From Iodidimonas nitroreducens (lineage in GTDB: Bacteria; Pseudomonadota; Alphaproteobacteria; Sphingomonadales; Rhodothalassiaceae): 64,000 nucleotides of DNA. The first letter of the stretch is position 1. Each line of letters begins with the position of its first letter. The stretch is from NCBI GenBank assembly GCA_000710935.1, contig BAYV01000015.1, positions 124,001 to 188,000 of the forward strand, given 5' to 3'. Of the stretch, positions 1-9,633 are shown in pieces. The notes under the pieces were generated by a model. That model ran no database searches and was not told where the DNA came from. It saw only the letters and a program-made list of their open reading frames with translations. Both the position numbers and the translations under genes were made by a program.

Positions 1-84
1 CTTCAGCCCGGATCGACCCTTAAAAAGCGGCGAGAGATGACAAGGCGAACCCATCTGAGCGGAAACCCAAAAGGCCCTTTATGA
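1..84 (+). CDS. possible 3' end of an upstream gene (5' end outside window)
   Basis: A frame open from base 1 runs 27 codons to a TGA at 82-84. The last bases form an ATGA overlap with the next start at 81, the usual geometry of translationally coupled genes, and this is the only reason to call it. The encoded tail is basic (it contains KKRREMTRR). Too little is present to name a family. It could equally be a chance open frame in a leader. Confidence 0.3.
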   Translation, partial: LQPGSTLKKRREMTRRTHLSGNPKGPL

Positions 85-1109
85 AATATCGGATTTTGAT
101 CGGCACCTTCCTTCTCGCCGCCCTCGCCTATGGCGCGCTTTGGCATTTTATCGCCAATGAAAGCCGCGATCGGATCAGCACATGGTTTGGCGACCGTGAT
201 CAACAGGCCTTCCGCGCCCAAAATGATCAGATCGATATTTCCGGCTTTCCCTATCGCCTGACCATCAATATCGCCCGGCCCCGCATCGAAAGCCAAAACA
301 GTAAACCGGCATGGGCAGCGGCTGCCGATCAGCTTTTGATTTTCAGCCATCTTTGGACCCCCGATCATCAGGTGGCGCAGGCCCATGATCTAAAAGCTCG
401 GCTGGCCGATCTGCGGCTTCATGCACCCAAAATCATGGCCAGCCTGCTAACGGGCGCACAAGAACAGATGCTGGATATGGATCTGGGGATGGTCAGCTTT
501 GATTTTCCCGCCAGCAAAGGTCAGGTCCTGCCCGCTGAACGGATGCGGCTGAATGGCAAATGGCCCCTGTCTGCCCCCCCGCCATCAGCCCCCGATCAGG
601 ATGAGACCCCGCTTTTGCAAAACGAGCGGGCCGATATCGCCATCCAATTGACCAATCTGGCCCTTGGCCCTTTCGCCCCCGGTGCCCCGGCTCCGGTGAT
701 TTCAAAAATCGAACTGCGTGGCGAATTACACGGCCTGATCACCACCCCGATCACCGCCCAAAGCCTTGAAAAATGGCGCGATGCCGGTGGCACCATCGAA
801 ATCACCGATCTGCAGATCGATTGGGGCCGCCTGCATCTGAAGGGGGATGGCAGCCTGACCCTCGATGAACAGTTACGGCCATTGGGGGCTTTGGCGCTGG
901 TTTTTGAAGAACCGGGCCTTTTGGTCACCTATCTGGCAAAACAGGGGCTGATCGATCCCAAAAGCGCGCCTTATCTGGCCGAGGGTGTAGATCAGATCGC
1001 CATGATGGGGGGGGATCGGGCCATGCGCCTGCCGATCACCTTGCAAGACGGGCAGATCCTGGCCGGCCCTTTTCCGGTCGCAAAAATCAGCCCGCTTTTA
1101 AAACCCTGA
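81..1109 (+). CDS. DUF2125 family membrane-anchored protein
   Basis: A 342-residue protein with a single N-terminal hydrophobic segment (about residues 4-22), followed by a long soluble region that would lie in the periplasm. Length, the early 'GFPYRL' motif and the beta-rich repetitive body fit the DUF2125 family, which is found mainly in alphaproteobacteria and has no established biochemical function. The start at 81 is preceded by AAAAGG with about six bases of spacing and overlaps a possible upstream stop by ATGA. It converges on hisC with only 20 bases between the stops. The family assignment is from recognition of the sequence pattern; the role is unknown. Confidence 0.72.
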   Translation: MKYRILIGTFLLAALAYGALWHFIANESRDRISTWFGDRDQQAFRAQNDQIDISGFPYRLTINIARPRIESQNSKPAWAAAADQLLIFSHLWTPDHQVAQAHDLKARLADLRLHAPKIMASLLTGAQEQMLDMDLGMVSFDFPASKGQVLPAERMRLNGKWPLSAPPPSAPDQDETPLLQNERADIAIQLTNLALGPFAPGAPAPVISKIELRGELHGLITTPITAQSLEKWRDAGGTIEITDLQIDWGRLHLKGDGSLTLDEQLRPLGALALVFEEPGLLVTYLAKQGLIDPKSAPYLAEGVDQIAMMGGDRAMRLPITLQDGQILAGPFPVAKISPLLKP

Positions 1110-1129
1110 AAAGCCGCATGAACGCGCCA

Positions 1130-2221
1130 TTAGCGATTCATGAAGGCTTCCAAAAGCGCTACCACCACTTGGTTCTCCTGCTCGGTGCCCACCGTTAAAC
1201 GCAGGCAATCCGCCAGGCCCTGACCGGGCAGCCAGCGCAATAAATAGCCATGTTCGGTGAGCCAGGCATTGGCCGCTTCGGCCTGATGGTCGCCCGATTG
1301 GGGAAAACGGATCAGCACGAAATTGGTTTGGCTGGGCACCACCTCCAGCCCCAAAGCGCTGATCCGGGCGCTGAGCCACTGCCGCCATTGTACCGTGAAC
1401 CGGGTCGCCTTTTCCGCGAAATCTCGATCCCGCACGGCGGCAATGGCCGCATTCTGCGCGGGCAGATTGGCATTGAACGGCATCCGGATCCGGTTCATGG
1501 GATCGAGCAAAGCGGGCGATCCATAGCCCCAGCCAATGCGCAAGGAGGCCAATCCATAAAGCTTTGAGAAGGTGCGGCTCATCAGCACATTATCATGGGC
1601 CATGGCCAGATCGGTGCCATCGGTATAATCATCGGCATCCACACATTCCGCATAGGCCGCATCATAAACCAGCACACAGCTTTTCGGCAGGCCCGCAATC
1701 AGGCGCTCCACTTCGGCTTTCGGCAGATAAGCGCCGGTGGGATTATTGGGATTATCCAGATAAACGATCCGCGTTTTATCGGTGACGGCGGCCAGAATGC
1801 CATCCACATCCGCCGCCCAGTTTTTATTGGGCACCGCCACCGGGCGCGCCCCCAAAGATTGGGCGATGATCGGATACATCATGAAACCATAGCGGGAATG
1901 GATAATCTCATCCCCTTCGCGCACGAAAGCCTGCGCCACCATATGCAGAATTTCATCCGAACCGGCCCCGCAGATGATCCGATCCGCCGCCAGCCCATGC
2001 ACTTCGGCAATGGCCCGGCGCAGATCAAAAGCATCGGGATCGGGATAAAGATGCATCGACACGGCCGAAGCCACCATCGCTTCAGCGGCTTTGGGGCTCG
2101 CCCCCACCGCCGATTCGTTGGCCGAGAGCTTGACCACCTTTTCAACCCCATCGGCCTTGGCCCGCCCGGCCACATAAGGCGCCAGCGATAAAACCCATGG
2201 ATTTGGCTGCAACATGCCCAT
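1130..2221 (-). CDS. hisC: histidinol-phosphate aminotransferase
   Basis: PLP-dependent fold-type I aminotransferase that converts imidazole-acetol phosphate and glutamate to histidinol phosphate; relatives in this family also transaminate aromatic keto acids. Visible motifs are SANES near residue 34, YPDPDAFDLR, NPNNPTG (about 157-163), DAAYAE and SRTFSKLYGLASLRIGW, whose lysine (about residue 220) binds PLP. An upstream in-frame ATG exists at 2233, but GGGAG lies five bases before the ATG at 2221, so I use that start (363 residues, normal for HisC). It is divergent from metX across about 118 bases. Alphaproteobacterial neighbours often include tyrA; none is seen here. Because no other his genes are nearby, a role in aromatic amino acid transamination is a fair alternative. 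Confidence 0.88.
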   Translation of the reverse strand: MGMLQPNPWVLSLAPYVAGRAKADGVEKVVKLSANESAVGASPKAAEAMVASAVSMHLYPDPDAFDLRRAIAEVHGLAADRIICGAGSDEILHMVAQAFVREGDEIIHSRYGFMMYPIIAQSLGARPVAVPNKNWAADVDGILAAVTDKTRIVYLDNPNNPTGAYLPKAEVERLIAGLPKSCVLVYDAAYAECVDADDYTDGTDLAMAHDNVLMSRTFSKLYGLASLRIGWGYGSPALLDPMNRIRMPFNANLPAQNAAIAAVRDRDFAEKATRFTVQWRQWLSARISALGLEVVPSQTNFVLIRFPQSGDHQAEAANAWLTEHGYLLRWLPGQGLADCLRLTVGTEQENQVVVALLEAFMNR

Positions 2222-2339
2222 AAATGCTCCCATTCGTGCGAAAATTCTGACAAAAGCTTTTAATCAAAGCCAACAGGAAAAGCAAAAGATTGCCGCGCGG
2301 CGCACAAGGCGCTAGCAAGGGGCAAATTTAAAAGGGCTT

Positions 2340-3491
2340 ATGACCGAATTTTCGCCACCCAAAACGCCACCCGGCCATGTGCTGATTCTGGGCGATGCCA
2401 CCCCCCTGCCGCTGGATAGCGGCGGGCATTTGGGGCCGTTTCCCCTTGCCTATTCCACCTATGGCACGATGAATGCCGCCAAAAGCAATGTGATCCTGAT
2501 CGCCCATGCCCTCACCGGCGATCAGGTGGTCAGCGGCACCCATCCCGTGACCAAGCGTCCGGGCTGGTGGGATCGCATGGTGGGGCCGGGCCGGATCATC
2601 GACACCAACCGTTTTTTCGTGATCTGCGCCAATGTCATTGGTGGCTGCATGGGCAGCGCCGGACCTGCGGCCATCAACCCCGCCACCGGGCAGCTTTGGA
2701 GCGCCGATTTCCCCTTCATCACCATTGGCGATATGGTGCGGGCCCAAGCCCGGCTGCTGGATCATCTGGGGATCGATGATCTGTTCATGGCCATTGGCGG
2801 CTCGATGGGGGGGATGCAGGTTTTGCAGTGGCTGCGCGATTATCCCCAGCGTTTATTTGCGGGCGCAGCATTGGCCACCGCCGCCCGCCACAGCCCGCAG
2901 CAGATCGGCCTGCATTCCATCGGCAGGCGGGCCATTCTGGCCGATCCCCATTGGCAGGATGGCCGCTATCATGGCACCGGCCATGCCCCGATTGCCGGGC
3001 TTGAGGTGGCGCGAATGCTGGCCCATCTCAGCTATCGCGCGCCCGAAGAATTCGACAGCCGATTCGGACGCGCTTTGCAAGATCGCGATCAGCCGGCCTA
3101 TGGCCCGGGGATCGATTATCAGGTGGAAAATTACCTTGCCTATCATGGCCGCCGCTTTGTGGAACGCTTTGATCCGGCCAGCTATATTCTGATCACCAAA
3201 GCCATGGATTATTTCGATCTGGCCCCCGATGGGGATCTGGCGGCCCGCTTTGTGGGGGCGAGAACCCACATGTTTTTAGGGGCTTATGAAAGCGATTGGC
3301 TTTACCCCCCGGCACAAACACAGCTTTTGGCCGATGCCATGGCGCGTGCCGATGTGGTGCATATCCATCGCTGCTATCAGGCCATCGCCGGACATGACAG
3401 CTTTTTGCTGGAAATCGAGCCCTTCGATGCCGATTTTGCCCGCTTCATCAATGAAATGGCCACAAAGCGGGGTTTACCAGCACCCCGCTGA
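2340..3491 (+). CDS. metX: homoserine O-acetyltransferase (MetX family)
   Basis: Alpha/beta-hydrolase acyltransferase that activates homoserine for methionine synthesis. It shows the family blocks AHALTGD, NVIGGCMGSAGP and the nucleophile elbow GGSMGGMQ, placing the catalytic serine at about residue 155; a histidine in AGHDSFLLE near the C-terminus completes the site. The 383-residue length is normal. Sequence alone does not settle acetyl- versus succinyl-CoA preference in this family. AAAAGGG lies just upstream of the ATG. In many alphaproteobacteria metX is followed by metW; here the next gene is an unrelated methyltransferase on the other strand. I looked for a SAM riboswitch in the leader and do not see a convincing one. 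Confidence 0.92.
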   Translation: MTEFSPPKTPPGHVLILGDATPLPLDSGGHLGPFPLAYSTYGTMNAAKSNVILIAHALTGDQVVSGTHPVTKRPGWWDRMVGPGRIIDTNRFFVICANVIGGCMGSAGPAAINPATGQLWSADFPFITIGDMVRAQARLLDHLGIDDLFMAIGGSMGGMQVLQWLRDYPQRLFAGAALATAARHSPQQIGLHSIGRRAILADPHWQDGRYHGTGHAPIAGLEVARMLAHLSYRAPEEFDSRFGRALQDRDQPAYGPGIDYQVENYLAYHGRRFVERFDPASYILITKAMDYFDLAPDGDLAARFVGARTHMFLGAYESDWLYPPAQTQLLADAMARADVVHIHRCYQAIAGHDSFLLEIEPFDADFARFINEMATKRGLPAPR

Positions 3492-3519
3492 ACAGCAGAT
3501 GACCGCCAGACAGCGGTTT

Positions 3520-4296
3520 TTAGCTTTCGCCCCCATGGCTTTGAGACAGCGATCCCAAGGCGGGCTTGCGGATCGCCGGGGCAAAAACCGGGCGCTGCAC
3601 CGGCGCATTGGGCACCGCACGATAGATTTGCTTTTCCGCTTCCACGATCAATAAGCCGGCAAGGCTGCCAAGGAAAAGCGCCCCGGATCGTTCGAGAAAG
3701 CGCACCCCCCGCCCTTGAGAAAAGGGCCCGAAAGGCGGAACGAACAGAGATCGGCGGATGCGGGTAACGGGCAGCAGATAACTGGCCAAAGTGCGCTCGA
3801 GCTGTTGACTGCTATAAGGCTGCCCCGATCCAAAGGGCGTGCGCTCGAACCCCGCCCATGTACCTCGGCGGCGGGGCACGATGATGATCACCCGCCCCCC
3901 CGGCGACAGCACCCGCCATAATTCGCGCAATAATCCCGGCAGATGATCGGCCACCTCCAAAGCATGGATCAAAACCAGCCGGTCAAACGATCCATCGGGC
4001 AAGGGCAGGGCATCTTCTTCCACCAAAGCAGTAGCGTTCCGATGGGTATCAGGCCAGTGCACCACCCCTTGGGCGGCCGGCATCAGGGCCACCATACTGG
4101 CTGGCGGCTTTTTCCCCGCCACATCATGGCGCACCAAAAGCTGATCGAGCAAAGGCGGCGCATAGCCGATCCCCGCCACATGCTGGCCTCCCAGATCGGG
4201 CCACAGTCGATCGATCTGATCGGCAATGCACGAGGCCGCGGCCCGGCCCAAGGGCCGCTCATAAAAATTCCGCAGGGCAATCACATCAGGGCGCAT
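3520..4296 (-). CDS. class I SAM-dependent methyltransferase
   Basis: A 258-residue protein with a Methyltransf_11-like core: a degenerate glycine motif (GIGYAPPLL) near residue 42, an acidic loop (ALPLPDGSFDRLVLIHALEV) about residues 96-115, and the post-II motif LSPGGRVIIIVP. The substrate is unknown. Similar proteins are common in alphaproteobacteria. It is not MetW, which is shorter and has a different motif I, despite its position beside metX. The C-terminal third (after about residue 190) is proline-rich and less conserved in appearance. Confidence 0.75.
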   Translation of the reverse strand: MRPDVIALRNFYERPLGRAAASCIADQIDRLWPDLGGQHVAGIGYAPPLLDQLLVRHDVAGKKPPASMVALMPAAQGVVHWPDTHRNATALVEEDALPLPDGSFDRLVLIHALEVADHLPGLLRELWRVLSPGGRVIIIVPRRRGTWAGFERTPFGSGQPYSSQQLERTLASYLLPVTRIRRSLFVPPFGPFSQGRGVRFLERSGALFLGSLAGLLIVEAEKQIYRAVPNAPVQRPVFAPAIRKPALGSLSQSHGGES

Positions 4297-4369
4297 GGGG
4301 TCTCATACAGTTCAATAACCAGCCATCGGATGCGGCCAGCATAGGGAAAAACCCGCTTGCCCGCATCCA

Positions 4370-6076
4370 TCAAACGCTTTTCACCTCATGAAGGAATTTG
4401 CGGATTTCCTGATCAAGCTCGGCGCTCGATCCGCTCACCCCCAAAACCGATTGCTTGATCTGCTGCACCGACTGGCGCATCACATCAGCTTTTCCGCCAA
4501 TATCATCAAGGGTTTGCCGCACATCAGCCGCATCCCCTGCGGCGGCCTGCACATGGCCGGAAATAGCCTCCATCACCTTATTTTGCTGGGCGATTTCCTC
4601 GCCGGTTTCTTTTGATAGCTGATCCACCCGTTGGATGATATCGCCGATCTGTTTCACCGCCCCCGACGCTTCGGTGCTCGATGCCTGAAGGCTTTGGATA
4701 TGATGATCGATATCGCCCGTGGCTTTCGCCGTTTGCGCCGCCAGCGCCTTCACCTCATGGGCAACCACGGCAAAGCCCCGTCCGGCTTCACCCGCACGGG
4801 CCGCTTCGATGGTGGCATTCAGCGCCAGTAAATTGGTTTTCTCGGCAATATCGTTGATCAATGCGGTGATGCTGTTGATTTCTGACGCCACCTTGACAAA
4901 GTCATCAACCGAGATCATCGCCCGGCGCACCCGATCCGCCGCGCCGCTCACTTCTTTGTCCGCCACAGTCTGGCGCTGGGCAATGGCGGCAATCGCCTTT
5001 GACAAGCCCGACATCTCATCGGCAGCAGCTTTCACCGCATCCGAGGCATCTTCGGATAAAGAGGCCGCCTTCCCAGTGCCATCACCCATGATTGTGGTAG
5101 TTTTCTCGATATGTTCGGCCATTTTTTGCAGGCTATCCATGGCTTGGGTCAGCTCTGCCCGGGTTTTGACCACGGTTTGATCAAAGCCATTGATCAGCTT
5201 TTGCAGGGCCCGCTCGCGGCGCACCACCTGCTCGGCCTGCGCCTGTTCCTCATGATGTTTAGCGGTCGCGGCCTGTTCGCGCTCTTCGGCCAGCTTTTGC
5301 CGCATCCGGGCTTCTTTCTCGATCCGTTCGCGGTTCTCTGCTTCAAGCTGCATCCGCTCATGCGCGGCGATCTTGAAGCGTTCGAGACTGCGGGCAAAGC
5401 TGCCAAATTCATCATGGCGCTGCTGATCGGGCACCTTTACCGCCAGATTGCCCTCGCTCAAGGTGGTGACGGTTTCTTCCAGCCGCATCAAGGGCCGGGC
5501 GATCATCACCGCATTCCAAATGCCATAAGCCGCACCTAAAAACCCGGAAAGACAGGCAAAAGACACCAAAATCACCACAATCTTGCTGTTCAAGGCATCT
5601 ACGGGATGATCCAGCCGCTGGGATTGGACGAAAAATTGCGCCGCGATCGGCTCAAGACGGCGGGCAAGGCCATCTTTTGCCCCCCGATCATCAAAAGAGC
5701 GCAGATGCGCCAGCATGGCGTCGGCACTTTCAACCGTGGCGCTGCAATTTTGGGCGATCAGGGGCGATCCCGCCAGCCGCAGAAAAAAGCTGATCGGCCC
5801 TTCTTCCATCAAGGCTCGGCATAAAGCGCCGCTTTCCCTGATTCCGGCCAAGGGGCCATCGGCCTGCATCAGCGCCTGCGGTGCCCCTGGCTGGCTGGGC
5901 AGTTCCGCCAATAGCTGTTCGATGCGGCGGGCCTGATCAAGATGCTCGAAGGTCAAACGATGAAGAATACCGCCATTTTTCAGGATCTGAACCGCGATCA
6001 AAACCAAAAAAGAATAGAGTAGGATCGAACCCGCCACAGCGAATAAACGCCTGCGCACATTGAAGATAGATGTCAT
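4370..6076 (-). CDS. methyl-accepting chemotaxis protein
   Basis: Transmembrane chemoreceptor of about 568 residues. One membrane helix is at residues 11-31, a periplasmic sensor of about 130 residues follows, then a second helix at about 165-187, a HAMP segment to about 240, a long coiled coil, and the strongly conserved signalling hairpin (contains [19 protein letters not shown]) that docks CheA and CheW. No C-terminal CheR-binding pentapeptide is visible. A longer in-frame start exists at 6103, but GGAG lies five bases before the ATG at 6076, which also gives a normal basic N-terminus. No other chemotaxis genes are nearby, so it is an orphan receptor with unknown ligand. Confidence 0.93.
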   Translation of the reverse strand: MTSIFNVRRRLFAVAGSILLYSFLVLIAVQILKNGGILHRLTFEHLDQARRIEQLLAELPSQPGAPQALMQADGPLAGIRESGALCRALMEEGPISFFLRLAGSPLIAQNCSATVESADAMLAHLRSFDDRGAKDGLARRLEPIAAQFFVQSQRLDHPVDALNSKIVVILVSFACLSGFLGAAYGIWNAVMIARPLMRLEETVTTLSEGNLAVKVPDQQRHDEFGSFARSLERFKIAAHERMQLEAENRERIEKEARMRQKLAEEREQAATAKHHEEQAQAEQVVRRERALQKLINGFDQTVVKTRAELTQAMDSLQKMAEHIEKTTTIMGDGTGKAASLSEDASDAVKAAADEMSGLSKAIAAIAQRQTVADKEVSGAADRVRRAMISVDDFVKVASEINSITALINDIAEKTNLLALNATIEAARAGEAGRGFAVVAHEVKALAAQTAKATGDIDHHIQSLQASSTEASGAVKQIGDIIQRVDQLSKETGEEIAQQNKVMEAISGHVQAAAGDAADVRQTLDDIGGKADVMRQSVQQIKQSVLGVSGSSAELDQEIRKFLHEVKSV

Positions 6077-6198
6077 ACGCACTCCAGTCCGGGGCCGAGC
6101 CAATCCTTATGTGCGGCCACCGAACTGAAAACTTAAGGGCGCAAAAGCTAAACAAAATTTAAATTCAGCCCTCACGCCCTGTAAAGTTATTGCGATCA

Positions 6199-6921
6199 TT
6201 AATACATATGCTGGCCACCATTAATCGATAAAGTTGATCCGGTGACAAAGCCTGCATCTTCCGTCACTAAAAAGAGCACACCCCGGGCGATTTCCTCGGC
6301 CTTGCCAAGGCGGCCCACCGGCACTTTAGCGACGATTTTTTCCAGCACCGCCTCGGGCACTGCCGCCACCATATCCGTATCGATATAGCCCGGAGCAATG
6401 GCATTAACGGTGATATTGCTGCGCGCGCCTTCCTGGGCCAAAGCCTTGGTAAAGCCATGGATGCCCGATTTGGCGGCGGCATAATTCACCTGACCATATT
6501 GCCCGGCCTGCCCATTGATCGAGCCGATATTGACGATGCGGCCATATTTGCGATCCCGCATCCCGCCAAATACGGCATGCGACATATTAAAGCAGCCGCC
6601 CAGATTGGTATCGATCACCTGCTGCCACATCTCATGAGACATTTTATGCATGGTGGTATCGCGGGTGATGCCGGCATTATTGACCAGCACATCCACCGGC
6701 CCCAGATCCTTTTCCACCTGCGCACAGCCAGCGGCACAGGCTTCGAAATCCGCCACATCCCATTTATAAACCTTGATCCCGGTTTCTTCATTGAAACGGC
6801 GGGCCCGTTCATCATTGCCGGCATAATTGGCGGCCACTTCAAAGCCATTGTTTTTCAGCATTTTGGAAATGGCAGCACCGATACCACGGGTGCCGCCGGT
6901 AACGATTGCAACTCTTGACAT
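6199..6921 (-). CDS. phaB: acetoacetyl-CoA reductase
   Basis: Short-chain dehydrogenase that reduces acetoacetyl-CoA to (R)-3-hydroxybutyryl-CoA with NADPH, the second step of polyhydroxybutyrate synthesis. The cofactor motif TGGTRGIG is at residues 8-15, NNAG at 81-84, and the catalytic Ser134, Tyr147 and Lys151 sit in the PhaB-like block NIGSINGQAGQYGQ. It ends in the family-typical NGGQHMY. The start at 6921 has GAGGGGAG six bases upstream; an ATG two codons earlier is too close to that site. It lies 60 bases downstream of phaA on the same strand, so the two genes form a phaAB unit. Confidence 0.94.
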   Translation of the reverse strand: MSRVAIVTGGTRGIGAAISKMLKNNGFEVAANYAGNDERARRFNEETGIKVYKWDVADFEACAAGCAQVEKDLGPVDVLVNNAGITRDTTMHKMSHEMWQQVIDTNLGGCFNMSHAVFGGMRDRKYGRIVNIGSINGQAGQYGQVNYAAAKSGIHGFTKALAQEGARSNITVNAIAPGYIDTDMVAAVPEAVLEKIVAKVPVGRLGKAEEIARGVLFLVTEDAGFVTGSTLSINGGQHMY

Positions 6922-6981
6922 GATCATCTCCCCTCAGGGTTGTTTGTTGGGTTTTTTAAAGAAAAGCCAGTGATTGAAAGA

Positions 6982-8157
6982 TCAGGGACGCTCCACACAG
7001 AGCGCAATGCCCATGCCGCCGCCAATGCACAAGGTGGCAAGGCCGCGCTTTGCATCACGCCGGGCCATTTCTTGCAGCAAGGTCACCAGAATCCGGCAGC
7101 CGCTGGCTCCGATGGGATGGCCAAGGGCGATGGCCCCGCCATTCACATTCACCTTATCGGTATCCCAGCCCAGATCCTTGTTCACGGCACAGGCTTGCGC
7201 GGCAAAGGCCTCATTGGATTCGATGAGATCGAGATCCGATGCCTTCCAGCCCGCTTTTTCCAAAGCCGCCCGGCTGGCAGGAATGGGGCCGGTGCCCATC
7301 ACTTCGGGATCAACCCCCGCCACCGCATAGCTGGCAATCCGCGCCAAGGGGGTGATCGACCGGGCTGCGGCCTCATCCGCCGACATCACCACAACCGCCG
7401 CCGAACCATCATTGATCCCGCTGGCATTGCCTGCTGTTACGGTTCCGTCACGATCAAAGGCCGGACGCAGCTTGGTCATCGCTTCCAAAGTGGTGCCATG
7501 GCGGGGATGCTCATCGCTGTCTACCACCACATCGCCCTTGCGGGTTTTGATGGTGATGGGGATGATTTCATCCTTGAACCGCCCGGCTTTCATCGCGGCT
7601 TCGGCTTTTTGCTGGCTGGCCACCGCAAATTCATCTTGCTGATCGCGGGAAATCTGCCAGCCTTTGGCCACATTTTCCGCCGTGGTGCCCATATGATAGC
7701 CATGAAAGGCATCCCAAAGGCCATCGCGGATCATCGTATCGATGAACGAAAGATCGCCCATTTTCTGGCCATTGCGCAGATGCGCCGCATGGGGGGCGAG
7801 GCTCATATTTTCCTGACCGCCCGCAATCACGATGCGGCTATCGCCGGTTTTAACCGCCTGCGCCGCCAAAGCCACCGCCCGCAAGCCCGAACCACAGACC
7901 TGATTAAGCCCCCAGGCCGTGGTTTCCTTGGGCAACCCGGCTTTGATCGCGGCCTGACGCGCCGGGTTCATCCCCTGCCCGGCGGTGAGCACCTGCCCCA
8001 GAATCACTTCGGAAATATCCGTGGGCTGCAGGGCGGCCCGTTGCAAAAGCGCGCGGATGACCTGTTCACCCAGTTCATGCGCAGGAACGCTGCTCAGCCC
8101 GCCATTAAAAGCACCGATAGCAGTGCGTGCGGCGGCCGCAATAACAATATCAGACAT
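6982..8157 (-). CDS. phaA: acetyl-CoA acetyltransferase (beta-ketothiolase)
   Basis: Condenses two acetyl-CoA to acetoacetyl-CoA, the first step of PHB synthesis. The 391-residue length is typical of biosynthetic thiolases. The acyl-binding cysteine is Cys88 in [11 protein letters not shown]; the catalytic histidine is in [15 protein letters not shown] and the second cysteine in CIGGGMG near the C-terminus. AAGGAG precedes the start with seven bases of spacing. It is the first gene of the phaAB pair and is followed by phaB. PhaR, encoded 1.5 kb upstream, is the likely regulator. Confidence 0.95.
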   Translation of the reverse strand: MSDIVIAAAARTAIGAFNGGLSSVPAHELGEQVIRALLQRAALQPTDISEVILGQVLTAGQGMNPARQAAIKAGLPKETTAWGLNQVCGSGLRAVALAAQAVKTGDSRIVIAGGQENMSLAPHAAHLRNGQKMGDLSFIDTMIRDGLWDAFHGYHMGTTAENVAKGWQISRDQQDEFAVASQQKAEAAMKAGRFKDEIIPITIKTRKGDVVVDSDEHPRHGTTLEAMTKLRPAFDRDGTVTAGNASGINDGSAAVVVMSADEAAARSITPLARIASYAVAGVDPEVMGTGPIPASRAALEKAGWKASDLDLIESNEAFAAQACAVNKDLGWDTDKVNVNGGAIALGHPIGASGCRILVTLLQEMARRDAKRGLATLCIGGGMGIALCVERP

Positions 8158-8271
8158 ATAAGCGATACTCCTTCATTAAACGATGAACAGGCCCCATGGA
8201 TGCGGCCTTCTTTTTTGACAGATCAATCCTAGAATGGCACGCCTTGGGCGCAGATCAAAGACCCTGATTGC

Positions 8272-8300
8272 CCACAATTTCGTTGATTTTCCACAATTTC
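8272..8300. repeat. direct repeat CCACAATTTC upstream of phaA
   Basis: Two identical 10-mers CCACAATTTC start 19 bases apart (8272 and 8291), roughly two helical turns. They lie between the phaC-like stop and phaA, 115-145 bases upstream of the phaA start. The position fits an operator or activator site for the phaAB promoter, but no protein is known to bind this word, so this is a suggestion only. Confidence 0.3.
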
Positions 8301-8333
8301 CTGCGGATTTCCCGGTTACATTTGAAACCATTG

Positions 8334-9494
8334 TCAGCCTTGCAGCCATTTGGACAAAGGCATCCATAAATCCGTGCGCGCCCGGCGCCCCACGATCATC
8401 CCCACATGGCCGCTTGATGGCCGCACCAGATGATCGGGGTGGAAGCCCGCGACCAGACCAAGGGCACTTTGCGGTGGAACGATGCGATCATTTTGCGGCA
8501 CTGCACAAAAAACCGGCCCGGCATAATCGCGCGCCGAAACCATCTCGCTCCCCATCTGCCAGCAGCCGCGCATGGGGCTATTGAGCACATACCAATCGCG
8601 CAAAACCTCTGTCGCTGCCGGACCGGCCAAAGGCGGGCCTTCATTCAGCCAATCTTCCAGCGCCACGAACAGGCGCGCGTCCGGCCCATCCTGTGGCATT
8701 CTTGCGAAGTGGGAAAATTTCCTGAGGGCGGCATCGGGGCTTAATGAAATAAAAAAGCTCTGGATCAGGTCCATCGGGGCCTCCCCCAGATGCGCAATCA
8801 GGGGCAAAAGGGGCATCGCCATCCGGGCCAGCCCCTGATGCACCGCACCATCAGCATGAAAATCCCATGGGGCCGCCAAACAGGCCAAACGCTCCACCGC
8901 CGCCCCGGCGCGCCCGGCTGCGGCCAGGGCCAAAGTGCCGCCCATGCAATAGCCGATCACCGGCACCGGGCCGCCCCATGCTTCGACCAGATGATCAATC
9001 ATCTGATGGATCCGCGCGCAATAATCGGCCAGCCCAAAATCATGCTCCATCGCGCCGGGCGCCCCCCAATCCAGCAGCATCGGCGCAAAGCCCTGATCAT
9101 ATAAAAAACCGGCAAGGCTGTTATCGGGTAAGAGATCCAATATCGTAGGGGGATTGATCAGTGATGGCACCAGCAAAACCGGCTTGCGAGAGGCCGGGGT
9201 TTGCCCCTTCTCGTCTTCGCCGCCAGAAGATTTCCGCCGCGCCGCCGCGATATCCAAAAGGCTGCTTTGACCGATGGGATGGCGACGTACAAGCCCGCTA
9301 TCAGGCCGCCGAAAGGGATGCGCCCGCCATAAATCAATGCCCTGAAGCGCCAGGGATAATTGATCTGTTCCATTCTTATCCCCCGCAGCGGGATTTTTGG
9401 CATGGGCCATCATCGCCGCCGCGCTCATCATCGCCAGATGCAGACCCAAAGGCTTTGGCCCCGCCCGCAAAGGTGGCTGTTTGCCCCTGGTCAT
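8334..9494 (-). CDS. PhaC-like polyhydroxyalkanoate synthase family alpha/beta hydrolase
   Basis: A 386-residue alpha/beta-hydrolase of the PHA synthase family. The nucleophile elbow is GYCMGG with cysteine (Cys183) instead of serine, and Asp336 (PQNDRIVPP) and His363 (SSGHVGMIVG) complete the Cys-Asp-His triad of polymerising synthases. The length is that of class III PhaC catalytic subunits, much shorter than class I enzymes (about 560-600), and the class I N-terminal domain is missing. No phaE is visible. It lies on the same strand upstream of phaAB and divergent from phaR. The complete triad supports polymerase activity; alternatives are a depolymerase or thioesterase-like role beside a full-size PhaC elsewhere. 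Confidence 0.78.
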   Translation of the reverse strand: MTRGKQPPLRAGPKPLGLHLAMMSAAAMMAHAKNPAAGDKNGTDQLSLALQGIDLWRAHPFRRPDSGLVRRHPIGQSSLLDIAAARRKSSGGEDEKGQTPASRKPVLLVPSLINPPTILDLLPDNSLAGFLYDQGFAPMLLDWGAPGAMEHDFGLADYCARIHQMIDHLVEAWGGPVPVIGYCMGGTLALAAAGRAGAAVERLACLAAPWDFHADGAVHQGLARMAMPLLPLIAHLGEAPMDLIQSFFISLSPDAALRKFSHFARMPQDGPDARLFVALEDWLNEGPPLAGPAATEVLRDWYVLNSPMRGCWQMGSEMVSARDYAGPVFCAVPQNDRIVPPQSALGLVAGFHPDHLVRPSSGHVGMIVGRRARTDLWMPLSKWLQG

Positions 9495-9524
9495 GCTGCA
9501 CCCCCTTGCCCCATGATCATATTT

Positions 9525-9538
9525 TTGTTGCGCAGCAA
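9525..9538. promoter_or_regulatory. possible PhaR operator
   Basis: TTGTTGCGCAGCAA is a near-palindrome between the divergent phaC-like gene and phaR. PhaR-type repressors are described as binding TGC/GCA-rich dyads, and PhaR commonly represses its own promoter and the phasin gene. The match is by resemblance only. Confidence 0.35.
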
Positions 9539-9633
9539 AATGGCCTTCGCACCTGCATCAAATTAACACTTGCCATCGGGCGGTGCTCCGTTGCAAAATC
9601 ATGGGGTGGCATCTGTGAAATGCCAAGCGATTG

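Noticed and set aside
2222-2339. Possible SAM-II riboswitch ahead of metX
   Set aside because: The leader ends in TTTAAAAGGG and has GC-rich short repeats, but the conserved SAM-II pseudoknot words and pairings are not present.
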